6,307 nt of DNA, taken from positions 1-6,307 of the forward strand of contig JAHFTI010000261.1 in NCBI GenBank assembly GCA_023265535.1, given 5' to 3'. This document shows, piece by piece, positions 1-5,749 of this stretch. Below the pieces are notes generated by a model that searched no databases, was not told where the DNA came from, and worked only from the letters and a program-made list of their open reading frames with translations. Position 1 is the stretch's first letter; the number at the start of each line of letters is the position of its first letter. Origin of the DNA: Opitutaceae bacterium. Its GTDB lineage: Bacteria > Verrucomicrobiota > Verrucomicrobiia > Opitutales > Opitutaceae. Both the position numbers and the translations under genes were made by a program.

Positions 1-1975
1 AATTGCCCCACACATAGGGGACCTTGGTGCCTTCCGGGAAGTAGCTCGGGGCGTATTCAATCGGGCCGGCAACCGTGCTGCCAACGTAGTATTGCTCGTT
101 GATGCGGGCGTAATTGCCTGGGGCGAGCGTGTAGCGCGTCTCGGGGATGGCCGAGGTCTGCTGCACGCGGTTGCCCAAGGGAGTGCGCAGCGCGTCATAC
201 TTGAGCTGCCAAGGCGTCTCGAGGGCCGTGGCGGAATGGCGGTAGGTGTACTGGCGGTTCTGCTGATCCTTGTACTCGTAATAGCCAATGATCTGCTGGG
301 TGCCGAGCCACTTGGTCAGGCCCTTGTCGCGGGTGAAGTCCACCTTGTAGGCCACCTGGGCGCGGGCGGTGTCCCAGACCAGCGGCTTGTCACGAATGTA
401 GGGCTCGTTGCTCCTCAGGTAGGGGCGGCCGTAGTAGGGATTCTTGGAGCCATCCAGGTTGAATAGGTTCACGTCGACCTGAACCTGGCCGACATTGCTG
501 TTCACGCTCGCCGGGCCCATGGGCTGGTTTTCCAGGCGCTTGGCGTCCTCACGCATCACGGAGATCTGCGCGGCCAGGGTATGCTTGAAGGAATTCAGGA
601 AGATCTGGTCCACTTGGGCCAGGTACATTTTCACATCATCCCAGGCCTTGCTGTTGCCGGCCAGGTTGATGCTGGTCCAGTCGTAGATGGAGCGGTCGGA
701 GATGGGCCTGACGATGGAGTTGAAGAGCGGCTGCTGGATGGCCGTGTAGGATTGTGCAGCGCCCGAGTTCAGGAGGCCGATGCCCGTCTGGGAGGGGTAC
801 GGATCCGTGGTGGCAGTGGCACCGGAACTGTAGCGCGGCAGGGCCCAGTAGGGGGCCTCGCCCGGGGCGCCGATACGGAAGACCGAGCGGTTTTCCACGC
901 CGGCGAAGAAGCCGGGCTGCGCGGTGTAGGGAATGGGGGCGGTGGAGGAGGGCGTGTAGGGCAGGTCGCCCTTCTGGTAGATCTGCCCGTTGGCCATGGT
1001 CACCAGGTTGGTGATCGGATTCCAGCCGGGTTGGCCCATGGCCAGCCAATCGGTGTAGTAGTCGCGTGGGGTCGTGAAATTGGGGCGGACCGCGGCGTTG
1101 ATGTAGCTGAAGATCGAGAGCGAAAGGGTCGTGTTCCTGTAGGGCTTGGCCTTGGCCTGGAAACTCAGGCGGCGGCGGTCCTCGCCCGAGGGCTTGCGCA
1201 CGAAACCGATGTGCTCCTTCGCATAGCTCGCGCGAATCGCCAGCTTGTTCTTGATGAGGACGGCATTCGCGTCGATGGACGCGCGCCAGCCGCCGTCGCT
1301 GTCGCCACGAAGCTCCATGCGGGTGAAATCACGGGAGGTGTTGGCGGTGGCGGGCACCTGGTTGACGGTGCCGGAGGCATTGCCCAGGCCGAAGATGTTG
1401 GCGTTGGGACCGCGGCTCAGCTCGAGCGACTCCATCCAGAGCGGATCCACCGGCACCCGGTTCGTCGTGGCGAAGTTGTTGAACGCCATGTTGGCGCTGC
1501 CGATGCCACGCACGCGGTTGGCGCTGTTCGGATTCAGGCTTACCTGGTCGACCACCGCACCCGTGCGGTCGGTCTCAAATTGGGAGTAGGAGCTCGTGCC
1601 CTCGGTGCTCGCCATGTGGGCGAAGACGTCGTTGATGTCCAACATCGCGAAGTCGGTCATCTGCTCCTTGGTCATCACCGTGAGGGATTGGCCGAGGTCC
1701 TCGATCTTCGAGTTCATGCGCGTGCCGGACATCGTGTTCGAGGAGAAGTAGCCCGTGTTGCTCGAGGTGACCTCGAAGGGGGACAGCTCGATCACGCTTT
1801 CGTCAGCGCTCTCAGTGTCAGCTTTCTTCTCCAGGGGGATCTTCGCGGCGGCGGGGGTCTCCTTCTTGGGGGCGGGCTTGGCGGGAACCTCCTGCGCCTG
1901 GAGGCTGAGGGGCAGGGCGGAGAGGGCGGCCGTTATTGCCAGCGTGGCAACGGTTTTCTTGATTTTCGGGTTCAT
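1..1975 (-). CDS. TonB-dependent outer-membrane receptor, N-terminal 658 residues (C-terminus beyond window)
   Basis: This gene encodes an outer-membrane beta-barrel receptor that would import a ligand into the periplasm using energy from TonB-ExbBD. The reading frame is open from the ATG at 1975-1973 to the window edge with no stop. Residues 1-27 look like a Sec signal peptide: MNPKIKK, a hydrophobic Ala/Leu stretch, then a likely cut after LQA (27). A Pro/Ala/Lys-rich linker follows, then VIELSPFEV at 61-69, the TonB-box-like signature common in Verrucomicrobiota receptors. The plug spans roughly 79-205: SNTMSGTR at 79-86, EDLGQSLTVMTKEQM after it, and RGPNANIFGLG at 188-198, followed by SGTVN. 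The rest reads as barrel strands and loops, with a family-like NPYYGRPY at 512-519. Receptors of this group are usually about 900-1100 residues, so roughly a third is missing. The ligand cannot be read from the sequence. The bases before the ATG (CAACCCGAACAACCC) contain no Shine-Dalgarno. The next gene upstream is about 480 bases away, so this gene probably has its own promoter. Confidence 0.93.
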   Translation of the reverse strand, partial: MNPKIKKTVATLAITAALSALPLSLQAQEVPAKPAPKKETPAAAKIPLEKKADTESADESVIELSPFEVTSSNTGYFSSNTMSGTRMNSKIEDLGQSLTVMTKEQMTDFAMLDINDVFAHMASTEGTSSYSQFETDRTGAVVDQVSLNPNSANRVRGIGSANMAFNNFATTNRVPVDPLWMESLELSRGPNANIFGLGNASGTVNQVPATANTSRDFTRMELRGDSDGGWRASIDANAVLIKNKLAIRASYAKEHIGFVRKPSGEDRRRLSFQAKAKPYRNTTLSLSIFSYINAAVRPNFTTPRDYYTDWLAMGQPGWNPITNLVTMANGQIYQKGDLPYTPSSTAPIPYTAQPGFFAGVENRSVFRIGAPGEAPYWALPRYSSGATATTDPYPSQTGIGLLNSGAAQSYTAIQQPLFNSIVRPISDRSIYDWTSINLAGNSKAWDDVKMYLAQVDQIFLNSFKHTLAAQISVMREDAKRLENQPMGPASVNSNVGQVQVDVNLFNLDGSKNPYYGRPYLRSNEPYIRDKPLVWDTARAQVAYKVDFTRDKGLTKWLGTQQIIGYYEYKDQQNRQYTYRHSATALETPWQLKYDALRTPLGNRVQQTSAIPETRYTLAPGNYARINEQYYVGSTVAGPIEYAPSYFPEGTKVPYVWGN

Positions 1976-2047
1976 GGGTTGTTCGGGTTGGGACTGACCT
2001 GGCTATCGGGTACGGGTTATGTGTATGGGGAGCAGACGCGGCCCGAT

Positions 2048-2053
2048 ATCATA
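2048..2053 (-). promoter_or_regulatory. Possible -10 element of the TonB receptor promoter
   Basis: Read on the minus strand these bases are TATGAT, one mismatch from the TATAAT consensus, about 73 bases upstream of the receptor ATG. No TTGACA-like -35 hexamer lies at 16-18 bases spacing and there is no extended -10 TG, so this is only a weak candidate. The dyad at 2110-2135 lies about 57 bases further upstream, a distance compatible with an activator site. Confidence 0.25.
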
Positions 2054-2109
2054 CCTGGGGTGCATGGGGATCCCGGGGAGGGGCACGGCAGGCGGGGTAT
2101 GGGGCGGCC

Positions 2110-2135
2110 TGTTCACTCTATGGGGGAAGTGAACA
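2110..2135. promoter_or_regulatory. Perfect 8-bp inverted repeat, operator-like (TGTTCACT-N10-AGTGAACA)
   Basis: The two arms, TGTTCACT (2110-2117) and AGTGAACA (2128-2135), are exact reverse complements separated by ten bases. Centre-to-centre spacing is 18 bases, close to two helical turns, which suits a dimeric DNA-binding regulator. It lies about 135 bases upstream of the TonB receptor start. Neither strand has a T-run after it, so a terminator is less likely than a protein-binding site. The regulator is unknown. Confidence 0.45.
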
Positions 2136-2454
2136 AAAGTGGGGTCATCTTGTGGCGTGGAATGAGCTTCGCAAGGTGTGCTCTGGTCTCATCGTTGACT
2201 ACGCGGATGGGGACAGGAGGGCAGGGGCAAGGCAGGCAGGTTTCGGGGTGGCCGGGGGGGGGCGGCGTCGCGCAGGGAAAAGCTGCGATGCACAATGAAT
2301 TACCAGCACGGCCTGCTTTCGCAAGGGCTGGGGGGGCGCGCGCTCCGACTTTGCTCTGCTCATCATTTGCAGACGCATTCAAGCGAGACGGCGGGAGCGT
2401 TCGCCGAGGTGGCGGAGTCAGGTCCGGAACAGGGGGAGGGAAGGCCTGACCAGA

Positions 2455-4809
2455 TCAGGGGCCCCTGTTGCCCGAGGCTTCAAGGGCGATTCCCAGGTTG
2501 GCTTTCTCGCTCTCGAGGTCCTTTTGCCAGAGGGTGTTTGATGGGTCCAGCGCGGCGAGCTTCTCTCGGAGGGCTATCGATTGACGGTAGGCGGCGGCTG
2601 CCTCGGCGTGCCTGCCTTGGTTGTAATGGAGCTGGGCGAGGTTGCTGATGGAAATGGAGAGATCCCTCTGCTTTTCGGCGCTGTGTGGGTCTTGGGCTGC
2701 CAGCCTCTGGGCTATCCCCAAGGATTCCCGGAAGAGTTGTTCCGCCTCGGAGGCATTGCCCGCCCGCAGCTGACGCTGCCCTGCATTGTCCAGCGAGATT
2801 GAAAGCTCACGCTGGAGCTCGGCGTTGGCGGGATCGGCAGCCACGAGGCCTCGGTGTAGCGAGAGGGCCTCGAGGTAGGCGGCCTCGGAGGCGTCGTCGT
2901 GACCCTGGGCCAGGTGCAACTGTGCCAGATGGTCGAGGGTGGAGGCGAGGTCACGCCGCTTCTGTGCGTTGCCGCTGTCAGCCTCGGCAAGGGCGCGGCG
3001 CAGGGCGAGAGCCTCCGTGTGGAGGCTGATGGCCGCCGGGGCATTTCCCCGGGAGTGCTGGATCTGCGCGGCCGCGCTCAGGGATACGGTCAGGTCGCGC
3101 TGCGCATTCGCGTTGGATGGGTCGGCCCGGACGAGCTGCCTGCGCAGGGAGAGCGACTCCTGCAGGGTTTCCTCCGCTTGACTCAGCTTGCCCGCGGCGA
3201 GGAGGACTTTGCACACGTTTTCCAGGGAGATGGAAAGATCCCGCTGCCGGTCCGCGTCGGCCGGAGCCCGCTCCAGGAGCGTCTTCGCGATGCCGAGCGC
3301 TTCCGTGTAGGCGCTTTCGGCCTCGGGTCCCTTGCCCTGCAGGACTTGGAGCTGGGCGAGGTTTTCGAGGGCGATGGAGAGCAGGCGCTGGGCATCCTCA
3401 TCCTGGGGGGCGGCCTCGGCCAGCGTGCGCCTGAGGGTGAGGGATTCGCGATAGGCGGCTTCGGCCTCGCCCGCCTTTCCCTGGGCCAGGCAGACGCTTG
3501 CGACATTGTCCAGTGAGATGGAGAGGTCGCGCTGGCAGCGTGCGTCGGTGGGGGCGGCTGCGAGGAGGGTGCGGGAGATGTCGAGGGCCTCCCTGAAGGA
3601 GGCCTCGGCCTCGGGCCCCCGTCCCTGCGACTGGCTGCACTTGCCGAGACCGTCGAGGCAGATGGAGAGGTCTCGCAGTCGCTCGGTCTCGCCGGGGTGT
3701 GTGCGCGCAAGCGAGCGCAGGATTCCGAGGGCCTCGCGGTAGGCCTGCTCGGTCTTTTCCACGCCGCGGCCGGAGGCGGCGATCACGTCGCCTATGTTCA
3801 TGAGACTGATCGCGAGCGTGCGCTGCTCGGCGGTTGTCATGAAGGTTTTCTGGCGCTGGCGATAATGCTCGAGGGCCTTCTGGGAGGCGGCGTCGAGGAG
3901 GTCGACGCGGCCGAGGGGCTTCAGGCGGTCGCGCAGGTCGAAGACGATGAAACTGGCGAGTCCCTCGCTCCCGTCGCGTTCGCGTTGGGCGACGCCCTTC
4001 TGGTGCCAGGCAAAGACGCCGGCGATCACGGCCGCGAGGGCCAGCAGCGCGAAGCCGGCGCTCAGGTAGGCGAGCCTGCGCTGCCGGGCGCGGGCGTCGT
4101 TGAGCTGGCGCTGCTTGTCGCGCTGGACGAGTTCGTCGTAGTTGATGCCGAGCAGGCCTGCGATGAGCTTGAGCTTGCCTTGCTCAAGGAAATGGGCGCT
4201 GGCGCGGTCGCCGATGCGCGATTCCCTGCCGCCCTCGCCGCGCAGGTCGGCGCAGATGGGTTCGATGTCCCGGGTACCTTCCAGGACTTCGCCGGCGGGT
4301 GTCACCTGGAAGCGCAGGGAGCGGGGGAAGCACTCGTCCGTGGGGGCGAAGCCCTTTTTGCCCTCGGAGGCGTTGGGCTCGCCCGCGAGGATGAGGGGAA
4401 GGATGCGGTGGCCGCGTCCGAGTTGCTTGAAGTGGCGGATCTCCTCATCCACGTAGCGTGATTCCACGGCGCGCGGGGAGCAGAGCACGATCAGGAATTC
4501 GGATTGACCGAGCGCCTCGCGCACCATGGCCCCGAGGTCGGCGTTGGTGGGCAGCTCCTTCTCGTCCTGGAACACGGGGTAGATGCGTGGTGGGATTGGG
4601 ATGCCGCCGCGCCCCTGCTTGCCGATCAGCTCGGGAGGCACGCGAAAGTTTTCCAATTGGGAGTGGAGCCAGTCTGCCCAGCGGTTGCCCAAGCCTTCGC
4701 GCCGCGGGTCGTTGTCGGCGTGGCGGTAGCTGATGAAGGCGCGGAAGCGGTAGGCGGGGGAGGGAAGCGGGGCGGGCGTTTCCGCGGGGGCTTGTGGGGT
4801 GGGGGGCAT
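2455..4809 (-). CDS. TIR domain - transmembrane - TPR repeat protein (784 aa)
   Basis: This is a complete 784-residue signalling or defence-type protein. Residues 21-145 form a TIR domain: RFRAFISYRHADN at the first strand and box 1, PVFQDEKELP near 78-87, FLIVLCSP at 105-112, and SRYVDEEI at 117-124. In that last motif Glu123 occupies the place of the catalytic Glu of NAD-cleaving TIRs, with Tyr119 where Trp is usual. Residues 160-232 carry a conserved extension (EPICADLR, KLKLIAGLLGINYDELVQRD) known from other bacterial TIR-TPR proteins. Residues 247-268 form one hydrophobic membrane helix, preceded by a very Arg-rich stretch. SFIVFDLRDRLKPLGRVDLL (286-305) is a conserved pre-TPR segment. 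From about 330 to 770 runs a TPR-like array with a 48-residue period. The ATG at 4809 is the first in frame after a stop at 4902-4900, and no Shine-Dalgarno precedes it. TIR proteins act in NAD depletion, cyclic signalling or scaffolding; which applies here is not shown. Domain architecture is confident; function is inferred. Confidence 0.93.
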   Translation of the reverse strand: MPPTPQAPAETPAPLPSPAYRFRAFISYRHADNDPRREGLGNRWADWLHSQLENFRVPPELIGKQGRGGIPIPPRIYPVFQDEKELPTNADLGAMVREALGQSEFLIVLCSPRAVESRYVDEEIRHFKQLGRGHRILPLILAGEPNASEGKKGFAPTDECFPRSLRFQVTPAGEVLEGTRDIEPICADLRGEGGRESRIGDRASAHFLEQGKLKLIAGLLGINYDELVQRDKQRQLNDARARQRRLAYLSAGFALLALAAVIAGVFAWHQKGVAQRERDGSEGLASFIVFDLRDRLKPLGRVDLLDAASQKALEHYRQRQKTFMTTAEQRTLAISLMNIGDVIAASGRGVEKTEQAYREALGILRSLARTHPGETERLRDLSICLDGLGKCSQSQGRGPEAEASFREALDISRTLLAAAPTDARCQRDLSISLDNVASVCLAQGKAGEAEAAYRESLTLRRTLAEAAPQDEDAQRLLSIALENLAQLQVLQGKGPEAESAYTEALGIAKTLLERAPADADRQRDLSISLENVCKVLLAAGKLSQAEETLQESLSLRRQLVRADPSNANAQRDLTVSLSAAAQIQHSRGNAPAAISLHTEALALRRALAEADSGNAQKRRDLASTLDHLAQLHLAQGHDDASEAAYLEALSLHRGLVAADPANAELQRELSISLDNAGQRQLRAGNASEAEQLFRESLGIAQRLAAQDPHSAEKQRDLSISISNLAQLHYNQGRHAEAAAAYRQSIALREKLAALDPSNTLWQKDLESEKANLGIALEASGNRGP
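2500..3822 (-). repeat. Tandem 144-bp coding repeats (48-residue TPR-like units) in the TIR-TPR gene
   Basis: The motif (R/K)DLSISL(D/E)N recurs along the C-terminal half. Its conserved Leu falls at residues 332, 381, 429, 477, 525, 573, 621, 669, 717 and 765: one step of 49, then eight steps of exactly 48 with no insertions or deletions. Each unit also has a helix like A-x-x-x-Q-G-x-x-x-E-A-E, then Y-R-E-A/S-L and L-A-x-x-x-P. The similarity is visible in the DNA, for example gagatggagaggtcgcgctg and close variants recurring every 144 bases. Units near 475 and 573-621 are the most divergent. The family is the long-unit TPR type found in bacterial signalling proteins. Confidence 0.85.
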
Positions 4810-5034
4810 GGCGTCGCGTGGACGAGGCTGCTGCCAGCATTCGCAGAGCGGTTGGCTTGTCGAATGCGATGCGCTCAGTGAAGCCCTGATTGCGCGAGGT
4901 CATGCCAAGTCGGGCTGCAAGGCCGGGTGGGAGGAGGTCAGGTGGGGGAGGCCAGCGGTTCCCTGCGAGGAGGGCGCGGCGCGGGGAGGATTTCCCCCCT
5001 TGGGCGGAGCGGGTGGAGGTGGGTAGCTATAAGG

Positions 5035-5066
5035 CAGGATTCCGACACGAAGTGTCACGAATCCTG
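5035..5066. repeat. Composite stem-loop (8 bp + 5 bp stems, 3-base loop)
   Basis: CAGGATTC (5035-5042) pairs perfectly with GAATCCTG (5059-5066). Inside it GACAC (5044-5048) pairs with GTGTC (5052-5056) around the loop GAA. The stems are separated by one unpaired C on the left and AC on the right. All 32 bases therefore fold into a 13-bp hairpin with a small internal loop. There is no T-tract on either strand and it lies upstream of genes in both directions, so it is not a standard intrinsic terminator. A dispersed palindromic repeat, an RNA element or an operator are all possible. Confidence 0.6.
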
Positions 5067-5119
5067 ATTCCCTGATCACGGGGAGCTGCGCATTGCGCCT
5101 CATCTCATTGCAGGGAATC
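5066..5119. repeat. 9-bp perfect inverted repeat flanking a 36-base spacer
   Basis: GATTCCCTG (5066-5074) is the exact reverse complement of CAGGGAATC (5111-5119). The 36-base spacer includes a small GCGC-ATT-GCGC palindrome (5088-5098). The left arm shares base 5066 with the right end of the composite hairpin at 5035-5066, so the two palindromes abut. It lies about 32 bases upstream of the TATAAT at 5151, where a regulator or an RNA structure could act. Confidence 0.45.
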
Positions 5120-5150
5120 TGTTTGTGTGGGATACAAGCAATTCGGTGTA

Positions 5151-5156
5151 TATAAT
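5151..5156 (+). promoter_or_regulatory. Candidate -10 box TATAAT for the rightward genes
   Basis: This is a perfect TATAAT in a local AT-rich island of an otherwise GC-rich region, oriented toward the small gene and the mutarotase-like gene. No good -35 hexamer sits at 16-18 bases spacing. The nearest TTG-containing hexamer, TTGTGT at 5123-5128, would give a 22-base spacer. If used, transcription would start near 5163, leaving a leader of about 190 bases before the small gene. Confidence 0.4.
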
Positions 5157-5351
5157 CACCTCAAATTCGCTGTCGCCAAAATCCAAATTGTACACTTGAA
5201 CCTTGGGCACCCCAACCGATGGCAAGCGCAAGCGCCAGTCAGTTTCAGGTTATGGCCCCCGAACTGCCGACCTGGAAGTGAGTTCCGCCCAGGCTTGTCC
5301 TGCCGACATGGAGCCCATTTCGGGCCCAGGAAACAGGAAAATGCCCCTACT

Positions 5352-5651
5352 ATGATCACGACCCCGATCAAGGAACGCGCGCAGGCCCTCAGGACTCACG
5401 AGCGGCCTGAACACACGGTCGACACCGACCTGCCCCAGGAACTCGCCAAGCTTGCCGCACAGGGAGGCGTGGATGACCTCAATCCCCCTCCGAGGGGAAG
5501 CGTGCCGGTACCGTATGGCGCCTGCCATAAGACGGCTGCCTGCCAGAAGCGAACCGCTGCAGTGCCGGAGGCCGGCAGGCAACAGGTCTGCAGCTCCACG
5601 GGTTTGGTGGATGAAGGGCACCCCACGATCCTGGCGCCCACTCGTCACTGA
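5352..5651 (+). CDS. Small hypothetical protein (99 aa), unknown function
   Basis: I do not recognise this product. The frame starts MITTPIKERAQALRTHERPE and ends at a TGA at 5649-5651. Support for coding is the strong G/C bias at third codon positions (my rough estimate is about three quarters), with lower GC at positions one and two, as in the flanking genes. The N-terminal half looks like a hydrophilic helical protein (PQELAKLAAQGGVDDL). The C-terminal half is Cys-containing and low in recognisable structure (ACHKTAACQKR, CSSTG). There is no signal peptide or membrane segment. The frame is open further upstream to an ATG at 5127, but that stretch covers the promoter-like TATAAT and reads as non-coding. 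A weak AGGAAA (5335-5340) lies 11 bases before the ATG. A four-codon frame, ATG at 5341, overlaps this start as ATGA. It may be a real lineage-specific gene, a degenerate fragment or a chance open frame. Confidence 0.4.
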   Translation: MITTPIKERAQALRTHERPEHTVDTDLPQELAKLAAQGGVDDLNPPPRGSVPVPYGACHKTAACQKRTAAVPEAGRQQVCSSTGLVDEGHPTILAPTRH

Positions 5652-5749
5652 GCCCTCCGAGCGGGCCCTGCCTCCCTCGCGCCACTCGCCGGCCTTTCCG
5701 CATCGCCGCCGGTCGGCCCAACATTTTCCCCCTCCCCCTCAGTATCCCC

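Larger units (their letters stand above)
1976..2454. other. Intergenic region between the TIR-TPR gene and the TonB receptor gene
   Basis: I see no convincing gene in these ~480 bases. The stretch lies downstream of the TIR-TPR stop and upstream of the receptor start, both on the minus strand, so it should hold the receptor's promoter and leader. It contains a perfect 8-bp inverted repeat (2110-2135), a TATGAT hexamer on the minus strand (2053-2048), a run of nine G (2254-2262) and a run of seven G (2330-2336). A minus-strand open frame at 2382-2113 translates to a low-complexity Pro/Ala-rich peptide that I do not accept as a gene. No U-tract terminator is evident after the TIR-TPR stop. Confidence 0.7.
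4810..5351. other. Divergent intergenic region with purine-rich block, stem-loops and a plus-strand promoter
   Basis: The TIR-TPR gene leaves to the left and the small gene and mutarotase-like gene to the right, so regulatory signals for both should lie here. From about 4921 to 5026 the plus strand is G/purine-rich with many GG and GGG runs. Bases 5035-5119 hold two inverted repeats, listed separately. From about 5120 to 5200 the composition turns AT-rich, with TATAAT at 5151-5156. I find no convincing coding sequence. The minus-strand frame at 5103-4900 gives a Pro-rich peptide typical of translated non-coding repeat DNA. Confidence 0.65.

Noticed and set aside
2113..2382. 89-codon minus-strand frame in the intergenic region
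   Set aside because: Pro/Ala-rich, no start signal, no domain, and it runs across the G tracts and the dyad; treated as non-coding, possibly repeat DNA.
581..2449. 622-codon open frame on the plus strand across the TonB receptor gene
   Set aside because: It is antisense to a clear receptor with signal peptide, plug motif and barrel sequence. Long antisense frames are expected in GC-rich genes, and its Gly/Val/Arg-rich translation shows no family motif.
2445..2459. CCTGA-CCAGA-TCAGG hairpin at the TIR-TPR stop codon, as a terminator
   Set aside because: Only a 5-bp stem and no T-run on the minus strand after it.
2899..3516. 205-codon plus-strand frame antisense to the TPR array
   Set aside because: Its apparent internal repeats (for example LGE, GDGE, G-L-GSL) mirror the 144-bp repeats of the real minus-strand gene.
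2500..3822. Regular DNA repeats considered as a CRISPR or non-coding satellite array
   Set aside because: The 144-bp period lies in one open frame and encodes TPR-like helices; there are no short identical repeats with unique spacers.
3697..4461. 254-codon plus-strand frame antisense to the TIR-TM region
   Set aside because: Low-complexity Ala/Gly/Glu/Val translation opposite a well-supported gene; a shadow of codon bias.
5250..5648. 132-codon minus-strand frame opposite the small gene
   Set aside because: Its third positions align with plus-strand first positions, which are less GC-biased than the plus-strand third positions, so the plus reading is favoured; the evidence is modest.
5127..5651. 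Longer 174-residue version of the small gene starting at 5127
   Set aside because: The extra 75 codons cover the TATAAT and AT-rich promoter-like DNA and do not share the codon bias of the part after 5352.
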